DNA from: Pyronema omphalodes | Lineage: Eukaryota > Ascomycota > Pezizomycetes > Pezizales > Pyronemataceae | Direction of reading: 5' to 3' | DNA length: 64,000 nucleotides | Assembly: GCA_024516155.1 (NCBI GenBank) | Contig: JAJJXM010000082.1 | Span: 172,939 to 236,938 of the forward strand | Shown: positions 1 through 11,989 of the stretch, in pieces | How the letters are laid out: each line of letters opens with the position of its first letter | How positions within the stretch are numbered: position 1 is the first letter of the stretch | Position numbers and translations under genes: made by a program | The notes under the pieces: model-generated | The model's database searches: none | What the model was told of the DNA's origin: nothing | Seen by the model: only the letters and a program-made list of their open reading frames with translations

Positions 1-539
1 AACATCGGATGAGCAGCGGGTGGCGTTGCATGGTGTTTGGTGCATATTCTTAAGGCGCAGTCACGCTAAGACGTGGTGTAAATAATGCATATCACATACG
101 TGTTTCAAGTTTCTTTCAAGTTTTCTTTCCGTGCACCTACTTTTTTTCTTGGCAACTTTAATCCCGCGACTTGATAAATAATCGTCACGTAATATTTAGT
201 AAACAACTCACGGTCTGGAATCAAAAAAAAATTACTTGGAAATCTGGTATGTACGTATCGCACACAGCAATAGAGCAACTATTGTTTCAGAGGTTTCCTG
301 AGAAAGAATGAGGCCATTTAATAGCCTTGTCATTTATCCTTGTAAATACAGTAGTAAATTTCAAGGGAGTGAGGGAAAAAGAGAAATCGACGGCTACGGC
401 GATGGTGGCAGAGATCTTCGGTGGATCTCCCGAGTCCCAATAGCTTCGGTGGCAACCGCAGAGTAGTCCGCAGGGCTGTAGAAGGAACCTACTGTACATA
501 CATAGAACGTCGCTTCGGAGTCTAGACATATACCCAAGC

Positions 540-2250
540 TAGCTACATATCTATCCTTCTGTATTCAAATCCTCAAATCCTCAAATTTCCCAAACCTCCA
601 AAATCACGCTTCGCATAACTTATTCTATTCATTCTACAGTAATGATGAAGTATTTATATACAGCCTATAAGCAGACATATATAATACATCAACCCCGACT
701 AATCACACCTCCCACTTGATGAAACATGATGAAACAAAAACGTGATTGATTGATTGATGCAAAATGGTGGATATAAACATCCAGCACCAATATACCGACG
801 GAATATTACAGGTATCCCTAGACTTTATCCTATACTGTAGCATACCGTCTCCTCGTCCCCCGTTCCCGGTCTCTGGGAAGTGTATACCCCACGGTTATAC
901 ACTTTCAAAGCAAATGTATGGGTGTTATGGATAATATGGACTCTTAATAGAAAGGTTTGTAAAGGATTATTTTGCTTATTATGCTTATTATGTTATGTAG
1001 ATTAATCCTAAGCTCTAAGATTTTAAAGGTAAACACAGTTTTCTATGATATCTATGACTTCATGTAACTTGCATATAAACTATGATGAATGATGTATGTT
1101 GTATAATCACGATGTATTATCACGATGTATAGTTTATATCCAATGGCGGTATGATGCAGATAAGGTATCGAGTATGTATCATGTATAATGTCATGTCATT
1201 GTGCAGTGTGCTTTAATATTGACGCCTTTGAGGCATCGGTATGGTTTGGACGTCGGAGCTCGGGGCTTGGAGCCGCAGAACCGTAGGGCCGCAGAACTTC
1301 AGGAAGAACCCCAAAAATCTCTTACTATATATATCCGAGTTGCATATCTTTCTGTCCTTCTATCTATTCATCTCCCCTTTTATATCTGAAGTTTCAAAAC
1401 CACGCTTCATATAGGATAGGTCAACATTTACTTCACCCACTCCATGATGCCAGGCCCCATCCCCCCAAGCCCCATCCTCGGTCAGCGTATGATTCAATAA
1501 ATAAATAAACAAAAACGTGATTAACCATCGTGGATATAAACATCGATACATCTACGGGATCCTACATACATGGGTCTTTATACTGTAGTCTACCGCCCTC
1601 AGCACCCAAGTCCCCAAGTCCCCAGATCCTTGGGAAGTTTATACCCTACTTACGGGGGGGGGGGGGTACTATGGCCTCGGAGTATAAAAGTTTATCAAGG
1701 ATTATTTATGCTTATTATACTTATGCTTATTATACTTATGCTTATTATGGCAATTGTGCTCATGAGGAGAGTTAAAATCTGTAGATTATGTATACCAAAG
1801 ATCTAAGCTCTGAAACTTAGATCCTTATATATCGAAATTGGAATTGAAATTGAAATTGAAGCACTGATTGAAAGGTAAGTATCCATAGCTCAGTATTGTC
1901 ATGATACTATGCTGTCAATGTTGTCATGATACCTATGACCATAATTTGCATATACTCATAAACCATGATATATAAAGTATGATGTATTATCAAGATGTAT
2001 TATCAAGATGTATTATCAAGATGTATTATCAAGATGTATTATCAAGATGTATTATCAAGATGTATTATCAAGATTTATTATCAAGATGTATTATCAAGAT
2101 GTATTATCAAGATGTATTATCAAGATGTATTATCAAGATGTATTATCAAGCTGCATAAGATATTATCACGATGTAGAGTTCAAATCCAATAATACCGGTA
2201 TGATACATACAAGGTATCGATTATGTATAATATATACCATGTAAATGTCC
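540..2250. repeat. Diverged tandem duplication of a noncoding segment
   Basis: The two halves share a series of words in the same order and at similar spacing: 'aaaacgtgatt' (about 737 and 1512), 'gtggatataaacatc' (about 767 and 1530), 'tgggaagt' followed by 'tatacc' (about 875 and 1632), an 'aaggattattt' plus 'cttattat' run (about 962 and 1697), 'ctaagctctgaa/ctaagctctaag' (about 1009 and 1803), 'tttgcatat/cttgcatat' (about 1070 and 1945), and the 'gatgtattatca' block (about 1110 and 1981 on). The similarity is patchy, with indels, as expected of an old duplication. Boundaries are approximate and an alignment would be needed to set them. Confidence 0.6.
1981..2151. repeat. 13-bp minisatellite (GTATTATCAAGAT)n
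   Basis: About 13 near-perfect head-to-tail copies of the 13-bp unit gtattatcaagat are visible. One copy carries a g-to-t change (near 2073). The variant 'gtattatcacgat' appears twice in the older duplicate near 1110-1137, which is a likely seed for the expansion. There are no spacers between copies, so this is not a CRISPR array. Confidence 0.9.
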
Positions 2251-2705
2251 ATAAGACATCGTCATGATTCAGATGCTGGATCCGATGGTTGTATAGTAAA
2301 CTTTAAGTCCAGTATCCGTCATGATTTATGATTTATGATTTACGATTTATGATGTTTTGATATGTTATATATATGTATATTGTATAGACTGGATTTTTGG
2401 GTTATTGAGGTACTGGGTACTGGGTATTGGTGATTGTGGGGGGTTTTATGAGCAATCAATGGTATGACGAATTACTCAGGAAGCCCCACCATCCCCCTCC
2501 CCCGCTTTCCTCATACCCCTCATACCCCTCATACCCCTCATACCACTCACACCCCGCTCTCCCCATCACCCCTCACATGTTGTCATTAAGGTTATGAATT
2601 TTGCATATTACTAGTACAAGTATTACAAGTATTCCTCATAGCCATGCAACCTAGAAACCTAATTATATACGCAGGATATCAATCTCTCTATCACAGCTCG
2701 CACCC

Positions 2706-4397
2706 TTAATGACTGCAGCAGGATCCTTCACTGTCTTCATCATCGGACTCAATCTTCTTTTTTCCACCTTTCTTGGCTGTTGTCTTCGCAGTTGTCTTTG
2801 CGGTCTTCGACGTTGTCTTCGCCGTCGTTTTCGCAGCCTTCGCCTTCCCCTTCGCCACCACAGCCCCAACCCTTTCCCTTTCCCCTTCACCTTGCTTCTG
2901 CAACTCCTCCGCCAACTTCAAAAACTCCTCCTCATCCCCCTTCATTCCCACCAAACCTTCCAGCAGCTTAATCTCCCTTGCCCAAACCGTTGGATCATCA
3001 TTGTTAGGAGTTTCCAGAACAATCGGAATCCCGTGTAATCTCTCATCATTCATGAGAACCCTGAAAGCTTCCAATCCAATATAACCCTGTCCAATATTCT
3101 GATGCAAATCCTTCTTACTTTCAAACGGGCCCTTTGAATCATTTAGATGAATGGCGCAAAGATATTTCCTTCCAACAATCCTATCGAAGTTTTCCATAAC
3201 CTCTTCATATTTCTCCTTTGTCCGGATATCATGTCCTGCCGCAAACATATGACATGTATCTAAACAAATCCCAACCCGTGACTTATCCTCAACATCCTCT
3301 AAAATATCCCTTAAATCCTCAAAAGAGCTCCCAACAACATTCCCAGCACCAACCATATTCTCAACCACAGTCTTCACAAACGTCGTCTCCTTATGCGCTT
3401 TATTAATCGCCTCCGCAATCCTCTTCAACGCCTCAGGTCTCGGTTCTCCAAGCGTAGACCCCGGATGGAAATTATACAGTCCAATACCAAGTTCCTCACA
3501 CCGCTTCAAATCATCCACAAAACACTCATAAGCCTGTTTCTGTTTCTCGGCAGTAGGGGTAGCAAGATTAATTAAATAGCTCCCATGCGGCAAAATCTGG
3601 GTTTTCGCATCATAATTCTTTTCTAAGCAAAGTTTCCGGAAAGATGTAATGTCGGAGGAGGTCATTGGTGGTGACACCCATTTTCGTTGGTTTTTGAGAA
3701 ATAAGGCAAAGGAATTGGCTCCGATGGAGGAGGCGTTTAGGATCGAGTTTTGGACGCCTTTGGCCATCGACACGTGCGCACCGATTAACATCTTCGAAAC
3801 GGTGCGCGTGAAGGTGCCGGACATGCTGGAGGCGCTGGGAACTTTGGGAACTTTGGGGGCTTTGGAGGCTTTGGGTTTTGCGGCGGCTTTCGTTGCGGCT
3901 GGTTTCGTTTCAGCGGCGGTGGTATCAGCGCCGGGGGTGGGAACGGCGACGTCGGCGGTTGATTTCGTTTCAGCGGCGGTGGTAGAATCGGCGGCGGTGG
4001 GATCAGCAGCGGTACCCCGAGCCGTTTTCTGTCTCTTAACCGTAGCAACAGCAATAGTCTTCTCAACAGTAACCGATTTTTTATCCTCCTTATCCTCCTT
4101 ATCCTCCTTATCCTCTTTCCCTTCGTCTTCGTCTTCCTTGTCGTCCTCGGCGTCCGAATCAACAGGTTTTCGTTTCCTGGTACCCGTAGCAGCCTTCTTA
4201 GTTGCGATTACAGACTTCTTGGTGCTGGTGATGGTGGCGGTGGTGCTGGTCGCGGTGACGTCAACTCCCTCCCCCTCCTCCTCTGCTTCGGATTCTTCTT
4301 TATAAACCACCGTTTTCTGGTTTCTGTTACTGGTTCGCGTGCTGGTTCTGGTACTGGCGGTATGTTTCTGCGCGGATGACTTCTCGGCGGTTGCCAT
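2706..4397 (-). CDS. apn1: AP endonuclease (endonuclease IV family), Apn1-like
   Basis: This 563-residue, single-exon protein should cleave DNA 5' to abasic sites and remove blocked 3' ends in base-excision repair. Endonuclease IV enzymes use three zinc ions. Residues about 203-480 form the TIM-barrel core. It starts at 'MLIGAHVS' and carries the family's metal-site motifs in order: LPHGSYL, NFHPGS, VVENMVG, DTCHMFAAGHD, CAIHLNDSKG, HQNIGQGYIG and VLETPN. Residues 1-200 are low-complexity, rich in Thr, Lys, Glu and Asp (several DKE-type repeats), and the C-terminal 80 residues are Ala/Lys/Thr-rich (KTTAKT repeats). Such tails are usual in fungal Apn1 and fit nuclear targeting. The ATG at 4397 follows an in-frame upstream extension that begins only with TTG, so 4397 is preferred. 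The family assignment is firm; the localisation is inferred. Confidence 0.95.
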   Translation of the reverse strand: MATAEKSSAQKHTASTRTSTRTSNRNQKTVVYKEESEAEEEGEGVDVTATSTTATITSTKKSVIATKKAATGTRKRKPVDSDAEDDKEDEDEGKEDKEDKEDKEDKKSVTVEKTIAVATVKRQKTARGTAADPTAADSTTAAETKSTADVAVPTPGADTTAAETKPAATKAAAKPKASKAPKVPKVPSASSMSGTFTRTVSKMLIGAHVSMAKGVQNSILNASSIGANSFALFLKNQRKWVSPPMTSSDITSFRKLCLEKNYDAKTQILPHGSYLINLATPTAEKQKQAYECFVDDLKRCEELGIGLYNFHPGSTLGEPRPEALKRIAEAINKAHKETTFVKTVVENMVGAGNVVGSSFEDLRDILEDVEDKSRVGICLDTCHMFAAGHDIRTKEKYEEVMENFDRIVGRKYLCAIHLNDSKGPFESKKDLHQNIGQGYIGLEAFRVLMNDERLHGIPIVLETPNNDDPTVWAREIKLLEGLVGMKGDEEEFLKLAEELQKQGEGERERVGAVVAKGKAKAAKTTAKTTSKTAKTTAKTTAKKGGKKKIESDDEDSEGSCCSH

Positions 4398-5849
4398 TGT
4401 TGACCGCGTCGTGTTGAGATTGCGGATTGTGGGTCGCAGGTTGTGGGTTGCTGGGTTTGCGTATGTATGTATGTAGGTAAAATATTGTATGTATAAGAAA
4501 AAAATCAAAAGACGCGTTCAGGAATTGGCGCGTTTAAGGTGCTCTGCGCGTCATGGACATGGATTATCACTGATTGATTTCCGATTCACATTCCCAATCA
4601 ACAGTAATGTGATGTGCGGCGTGCTAGAACAACAACTACTTGAAATAAATATATACTGTATATATAATTTTATGAACCCTGCTATGGGCTGTTATCCCTG
4701 ATTACTATGAGTATGCTTCATGCTTCCTGCTTCCTGCTTCATGCTACCTGACTGAGCTGCTGGAGATGTAGTGCGACTGCTAGTTCAAACTTCATGTATG
4801 TCATGTATGTATATCAGATTTCCAGTACCGTGTTCGAACTTCGCCGCCCCCCACCCGGGTAGTATAGACTTTGTGTGGAGTTATATAACATACTAAGAAA
4901 TATCCAATTACTTTTCGAAATATTTACGGTATAAAAGATAGATAAATTATGCTCAGTGTAAATAAATCCGGTAAAAAATAAAAACAGAATCAAAATTAGA
5001 ATCAAAATTGGAATCAAAATTAGAATCTTCAAATCTTCAAATCTTCAAATCTTCAAATCCTCCAGTGGTTCAGTGGTTCAGTGGTCCAGTAGTCAAGGGT
5101 AAGTGGTTCAATGATCCATCCCTTCCCCTCTCCAGTGCTAGTGGTGAGTTGTAATATATCGTAACTCAAGAACCGGAGTATTTCATATAGCGGAAAATAA
5201 CGGGGAAATTTTAAAAATATATTTTCATGACTTTATCGCTTGATACTTTATGGTTGCTTTATAGATACTTTATAGATACTTCATTGATATAGATATAGAT
5301 ATAACTATAAAAACCCGAAAAAAAACAACCACCACATCACCACATCACTATATCACTATATCACTATATCACCATATAAAATCCATTCACCTACCTACCT
5401 ACATACTAAAAAATAAAAAACTCTATCTACACCTATCCGCACCTGCACCTGCACCTGCACCCATAACGCCGAAATCACATTCAAAAAACAATGGAACAGG
5501 AAATAACAAAAGGAAAAAATGGAAAAAAGAGTAAGAAAAATGGAAAAATGGAAAGAGAGAAGCAAAAGGAAAACTAACAAAATAACAGAAACACGGAAAT
5601 AATCGAGAGGGGAAGGAAAAGGAAACCGGTTGATGGAAAGGAAGAGGAAACTGGTTGATGGAAAGGAAATATAAATAGTTTCCTGCTTACACCCGTCTAC
5701 GACTAGAAACCCCACAAAACTATAAGACCCCAAGACCTCAAGACCATTGGGCCATGATGTAGTATCGACTTACAGTTTTACAACTTCACCGCCATATAAA
5801 TCCCCATCCAACTTCCCTCTTCGTCCCCAGCTCAAACATCCAACATCCA
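4398..5849. other. Intergenic region between apn1 and the copper ATPase
   Basis: The 5' flank of the minus-strand AP endonuclease lies next to it, and the 3' flank of the minus-strand copper ATPase lies at the right. The sequence is AT-rich with short direct repeats ('aatcttcaaatcttcaaatc' near 5026, 'cagtggttcagtggt' near 5063, 'atcactatatcactatatc' near 5342). The region 5460-5660 is A/G-rich. I see no gene here. Confidence 0.6.
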
Positions 5850-8800
5850 CTACACACCCCTCTCCACATCCACCAACCTCTCATACCTCGGACCCTCCAG
5901 CTGCGAACCTCTATCCCAAAACCTCCACCACCGACTCTTCCCATCCCTCCACGCCATTTTCTCCTCGGCCTCCATCCACCTCGGTCTCTTCCACCATTTA
6001 AGAGCCTGACTAGACATAACCACGGAAATACTAGACATAGCCATAGCGGCAGCGGCAGCCATAGGCGGTAAATGCCAACCCAGAGGTAAAAACAATCCCA
6101 TCGCAAACGGAAGTCCAACTGCATTATACATACAAGCCCACCAAAGGTTTAGTTTAATCCTCCTGAAAATAGTTCGGGAAAGATGTAGTGATGCTGGAAC
6201 ATCCATTAGGTGCTCGGGTCGCATTATCACAATGTCCGCAGCTTCCATGGCGACGTCGGTTCCGGAGGCCATGGCGATACCGACGTTTGCGGTGGCTAGA
6301 GCTGGGGAATCGTTGATACCGTCGCCGACCATGGCGACGATTTCGCTGGCTTGGAGACGGGTTATGATAGTCGCTTTTTCGCTGGGGGGGATGGAGGAGT
6401 AGACGCAGTCTGCTGGGATACCGACTTCTTTGGCGACGGAGAGAGCGGTGGTGGAGTGGTCTCCGGTGACCTGTGGGGTTTCATTAGTATCATGCTATGG
6501 AAGATATAAAAGGGGAAAGAGGAATGATGAGATGAAGTAAAACTTACCATGGCGACTTTAATTCCCATTCTACGGAATGCTGCAACGGCTTGGATAGCAT
6601 CGGCTTTGAGTTCATCGCTCAAAGCGGTGAAACCGGCGTATTCGCCGTCGATGGATACAAAGACGTGGGTTCCGTTGGAATGACCCTTTTGTGCGGATTC
6701 GGGGACAGAAACATTATCTTCTCCCAAGAACTTTGCGTTACCGATTACGACCTTGTATTCCTTTCCTTCCTTGGTAGGCTTAACGATAGCGGAAACACCA
6801 CGGCCGATAATAACCTTAAAGTCCGAAACTGAAGCATCGAAAGAAGATTCATGGGAGAGACCGAGTGATTCCCTGGCGAAAGAAACAATAGCTTTTGCAA
6901 CAGGGTGTTCAGAACCATCTTCAGTAGCTCCAACAAGAAGCCACCAAAGCTTACGACGGGCTTCATTTGCCTCCCAAGAATCAGAACGCTTATGAACCGC
7001 CACTGCCATCTTTCCTTTTGTCAAGGTACCGGTTTTGTCGAGAACAATTTGAGTAATCTTGGTAGCAGTTTCCAAAGCAGCTCCAGACTTGACCAAAATA
7101 CCATTCTGTGCACCAACTCCTGTTCCAACCATGATAGCAGTAGGAGTAGCTAGTCCCAATGCGCAAGGGCATGCAAATGAAACAACAGCAATACAGAGTT
7201 TCAAGCAGACCAAAATCTTTCCACCAGCGACATTTTCATGAAACACCGCCGGGGGATTAGTCATGACATGAGAAAGAATCATCCAACCAATAAAGGTGAT
7301 AAGACCAAGAGCGGCAATAAACGGAACAAAATATCCAGCCACAATATCAGCCATTCTTTGAATAGGAGCTCTAGAAGTTTGGGCCTGCTGAACAAGCTTA
7401 ACAATCTGACTCAGCTGAGTATCTTTTCCTGCCCGAGTAACCCGAAAGTCGAGACGTCCGGCACCGTTGACTGTTCCTCCGATTAATTGGTCGCCTTTAC
7501 GCTTCATGATAGGCATCGATTCTCCGGTAACCATGGATTCGTCAATGAAGGACTCGCCGGCAATGACAATACCATCCGCTGGGATTTTGTCACCGGGACG
7601 GAGGATGACGACGTCGTATGGTTGGATCAATTCGGTTGGGATCATCTTTTCTTCGGGGATGTAAGATTCATCTGTAATAAGACCAGCCTTGGATGGGTCG
7701 ACATAAATGGTAGCCATAGAGGGGGCGAGTGACATGAGACGAGAAAGTGCCTTAGAAGTCTGTCCCTTTGCCCTATTCTCAAGGAATCGCCCAAGAGTGA
7801 TAAAAGTGATCAACATAGTCGAAGTATCGAAAACAGTGCTGGGTCGGTTGTGAGGAATAAATAAAGCCGAAATAGTCATAGCCAAAACCGAGAAAACGAA
7901 AGCAGTTGAAGTTCCCAAAACTACCAAAACATCCATAGTGTAACTTCTGTGGCTCATACTGATGTATGCCGATTTATAAAACCTCATTCCGACACCAAAT
8001 TGAACCGGGATGGTCAAGATTAAACAGGCGACATCTCCAGTAAAAACTCCAGGAAAGATTTCTAAATCTCCAAAGTCGAATGCCGGGAAATAATGCGGTA
8101 TAATCATAGATATTAAAAATACCGGGATTGCAAATACCATCGAAATCTGAAATGATTTCTTCCATGATTTAATTTCCTTTGTTTTTGCCAGCGATTCCAG
8201 CTGTGCATTATTTTCCTCCACATCTGCCAGTAAAGCGTTAAAGCCTGCTGATTCCACAATTTCAACAAGATCACGTAATCCAACCAAAGATGGTGTATAG
8301 TCGATTTTTGCGCGTGCATTAGATAATGTCGTCATAACAGAATTTACACCCTTTCGGTCTAGTAGGGCATCTTCGAGTTTATTACAATCATGAGCGTTTG
8401 TTAGACCATAGATTTTGAATATTGCCGTGTCCGTTTTTTTATTCGTTATTTCGTCTTCCTGAATCTCCGAAGAAACCAGCTCCGCGTCGAATCCGCAATC
8501 CTCTATTCTTTTTTCAACCCATTAGCATCCGTAATTCTAGTTGCGATCTTGCGACGGGCAAAAATTAAAGCGGGATTAACCGCCCGCCATCCAGAAAGCT
8601 CCGCGAACAGCAAACACCCCGTAAACCGACCACCACATAAACTACCGTAGACGTAGAACACTCACATTTCCACAATCTTTTCCGCCGATACCAACTTTGG
8701 ATCATGTACCGCAACCGCTCTTTCTGTCATCAAGCTTACGGTAAAGCTGATAATCCCATCCATCCCCGAAAACCCCCCCTCGACAGCACTCGTACAAGCT

Positions 8801-9306
8801 CCGCAAGTCATTCCTCCGACCTTCACCGTTGTCATCGTTGTCGTTGTCGTAGGACCTTCCGCAAGCTTAGGTGTAGTAATATCTGTCGATATGATCTTCG
8901 CATCGAATCCTCGGTCTTCGATAATTTCCGCCGCCTGCTCAGCTGAAATTTTGGATAGGTCATGGACGACGACGGCGCGCTCGGTCATTAGGGATACGGT
9001 GAAAGAAACGACACCATCGACGTTTGTAAAGCCACCTATAGATTCCAAGTCAGCGCGAGTTCACAATAGCTGCCACCGACGCGAAAGCTTCAAAGCACTG
9101 CGAAAACCTCCGGGAGTCGGCAGCGGTTGTGGAACTCTGTAGGGAACAGGATAATAAAACACACCTTCAATAGCACTGGTACATGCACCACAGGTCATGC
9201 CATCAACTGCAATCGTCGTCGTCGCAATTCCTCCTTCGGTCGCACTCCCGGAACCAACAGCGACCAGCGGTATTGTTTCTTCGTCGACATTCTGTATTGG
9301 CGCCAT
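5850..9306 (-). CDS. ccc2: Copper-transporting P1B-type ATPase (Ccc2/ATP7-like)
   Basis: Exons 9306-9165, 9035-8666, 8507-6548 and 6470-5850 join in frame to give 1030 residues. The protein pumps Cu(I) into the secretory pathway, where the yeast homologue loads multicopper oxidases. There are two N-terminal heavy-metal domains with GMTCGAC (Cys39/Cys42 and Cys125/Cys128). A third HMA-like unit near residue 204 reads GLTNAHDC and has lost the CxxC pair. The ATPase core is complete: TGES (498-501, actuator), CPC (617-619, membrane copper site), DKTGT (phosphorylated Asp661), an SEHP motif near 705, and GDGIND (873-878). Introns begin GTGTGT, GTGAGT and GTAAGT. The second has a clear TGCTAAT branch site. 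The identity is certain; the Golgi location is from the family. Confidence 0.95.
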
Positions 9307-9812
9307 GATTTGCGCAACCGGGGTGTTGAACGGAGTGGTGTAGGATTCGGGAAGTCGTGGGGTTCAAACGATGGAAGGTCCAGAACGGGAGTGTCGTGCT
9401 TTGCTTGCTTTGCTTACTCTTCGACCGGAAATGCTTAGGGATTACACAGGATCTAGGGGTAGGTGCCTATAAGTTATTCCAGAGTTCCTTCCTATATATT
9501 CTCCAAGCTAAAAGTCCTACGGTATGGATCCTTTTTTTTTTTTGCAACGGTTTCCGATTTTTGGGGGGGGGTATTCCTTCTGGGACTCGATGGCCTTTTG
9601 GCGGAATTAAGTTCGCTCCCCCTTCCGCTTCGTTCGCCGCTCGTTGTCCTCCTATATGTAACTCCAAATGCCCTCTTCGGTGCGGCGCAGCCACTGGGTA
9701 CAGTAGCGGCGTTTCCTGGATTCTGTTTCGCTGGGTTCTTTCAATCTCGCTTGTTCTGGTTTGTGCGGTGAGGTCCCTTCTTTTTGTCTTGTCCTCTTGT
9801 AAGACCTGGCTT

Positions 9813-9878
9813 GTCGAAGACCCGTTGAAGATCCGTCGAATATCCGTTGAAGATTCGTCGAAGATTCGTTGAAGACAA
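9813..9878. repeat. 11-bp tandem repeat, six copies
   Basis: Six consecutive 11-nt units alternate between the forms gtcgaagattc and gttgaagatcc, with a few substitutions. The array lies about 500 bp upstream of the copper ATPase start. It resembles the 10-bp array at 39689-39811, which also carries a GTCGRA-like core, although the period differs by one base. Confidence 0.75.
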
Positions 9879-10333
9879 AAAAACCAACCCACCAGTGGGA
9901 TGGGATGGGATAGGATGGGAGGGGAGGGGAGGGGGGGGTAGGTACCGTTATAGCAGAGTTATGGATACGGCTGCTAAAGTGAGGGGACAGATCGGACTTT
10001 TTATCGCAAGCACAGCTGAAATTAGAAATCGCGCGGCGACTGAGACGGATATGTTACACGCCGCGTTGCAAGGAATCGATAGCTGATGAGACTACTGGGA
10101 GTTTTTTTACGATTGCGGGACCACAACTACTACTACCTTCACCAGAAGCAGAAGCAGAAGCAGCGGGTACTGTGTCTGTATGTAAAATGCTTCGGAAAGA
10201 TGAAGCTTATTCGAGAAGGAAGGATGCAAAGAAGGAGGAGGAGGAGGAGATCTTTCCGTTTCGTTGGAACCGAGATATAATGTAGATGGGAGATCAAAAA
10301 GCGAGAGCTGGCTAGGAAAGGGAAGCTTAGAGA

Positions 10334-10352
10334 GGGGGGGGGGGGGGGGGGG
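10334..10352. repeat. 19-nt poly-G tract
   Basis: An uninterrupted run of 19 G residues is followed by ggatcc. It is one of several long G or C runs in the window's noncoding DNA (also near 1654, 17116, 22671 and 39124). Confidence 0.9.
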
Positions 10353-11989
10353 ATCCGTAACAGCGGATGACAGATATGTAGACACAGCAAGAAGCTCTGC
10401 GCACCGAGATCCAAAGCGAGGTATAAACTTGCTCTATTGCGCACGTTTTCCATGAGGTAACCTGCTCAAAGTCCCAGAAGGTGCGGTGCAGAAAACCCAA
10501 TTCAGGAACACAGGGACACAACAATAGAAATGCACAGATGATAAATACTGGTCAAGAAAATAGACGGGAAATGGCCCCGTACCCGAGCTCTTTTCCATTT
10601 CCATTTCGTAAATTTTTAAAATTCTTACCCCCTTCTTTTTTTTTTTTATCCCCTACATACACAGCCGACATGGCCCGCTATTATCTAAAACGCCACAATT
10701 TTTTCTTAAGCTTAAAGCCGTGATAGCTTTGCCCCGATAGCTGTGGCTGATAGCTATAATTAATTTGTACATAGGCGGCCGAGAGCGAGTTGAGGAAACA
10801 TATCGCCATGTTGCCATTTACACACCTGCTATCTCCGTCTTTTCTAAGGCTATATGAAACTCTGCTCTACCTTATCCCCTGCATACTTTTTCCATGTAAC
10901 TTTACATACTCTGTCTGATCTCGTGTACGCTCTTCTCAGCTTCGTAACCGCTGTACCCATTCACCAACCTCCAACAAACAAACCTTTACCACATCACATC
11001 ATCGTTCCGTGTGTTCCGTCCTCATCTAGATTGAATTTGTAAACTCCAAACCAGGATCATTATGCTGTGTCCAATCCAAATCACACGACGTGCCGCCGGC
11101 AAAATGATATACATACTTTACAGCATTCAGCCCCTCCATCCGCGGCATCCATCGGCCCTGAACATCGCGTGTATTAGAGCATCCATAGTCATCTACGGCC
11201 GGCTCCAGCTTCCCTTGGCCTATGAAGATACTCTGCATTACATTACCGAGCACTCGTATGCCAATGGAATCGCAATTGTACGACGTCTCCAGGGGACAAG
11301 CTAGTTAGGGCAAGACATCGTAATGCGGCAAGGGGCAGCCGTTTCACGGGAAGTTTCAGGGTCTCAGAAGCGCCACCTTGCAAAAGATCTCACGTGCTCG
11401 CCGGACTTTGCTTGTTGCAGCTCCCTTTAGAGCGTCAATCTTATCGACAGGGAAAGTGGATTTTCTCAAGGGAACACGCATGATAGTCTCGCAAGAGAAC
11501 TTCCACCATTCCTTCTAGAACTTTACGAAATCACAGGCACAAATTAAACAGCATGAATGAATTAAATCAAATTTATTTTTCTATCTATGAGCGATGCTCG
11601 AAGCTTTAGTATGAATAAGACCTGTGTCTGAAAGCCAATGTTAGCAATTATTCATGCAAAACAAGCGACAGAAAAAAATGTTTGGGCAAATAAAAAATCA
11701 GTATTCGGCCCGGTCAAGGGCGGTTTCATCAATACCTAAATAGGCTATGAAGACCGTCGTGAGTTTGAATTATGGGATATCATCATTGTATGGATAGTGT
11801 ATGCGAGGGAAAAGATGAGGAGGTATCCTACCATTTAGAACGTTGCTTAAACAGACAATGAGTTAACAATGCCTGTCCAAGCTGTTGGTGATTTGACATA
11901 TGCAAAAGGATTCTACATCTTTAAAAACTATTAGCAACTGATGAAAATAGTAAGGCAGAAAGAAATGGCAATATGAATGGAGATCAGTT

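Larger units (their letters stand above)
1..2705. other. Repeat-rich intergenic region
   Basis: No gene is supported here. The open frames are short and follow AT-rich low-complexity sequence. The block holds a diverged tandem duplication (about 540-1200 and 1330-2250), a 13-bp minisatellite (1981-2151), a 13-nt poly-G run near 1654, and a short pentanucleotide-like pyrimidine repeat near 2514-2545. The last part is presumably the 3' flank of the minus-strand AP endonuclease gene that ends at 2706. Confidence 0.7.
9307..11988. other. Intergenic region upstream of the copper ATPase
   Basis: No gene is supported. The open frames here have low-complexity translations and no recognisable domain. 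Notable content includes six 11-bp repeats at 9813-9878, poly-G runs at about 9563 and 9929, and a 19-nt poly-G run at 10334-10352. Sequence at 9307-9500 would include the ATPase promoter and 5' UTR. Confidence 0.5.

Noticed and set aside
1981..2151. CRISPR-like array
   Set aside because: The 13-bp units are contiguous with no unique spacers, and this is a eukaryotic genome. It is a minisatellite.
4398..4508. N-terminal extension of the AP endonuclease
   Set aside because: The in-frame extension begins with TTG, not ATG, and its first residues are a random-looking translation of the promoter. The ATG at 4397 is used.
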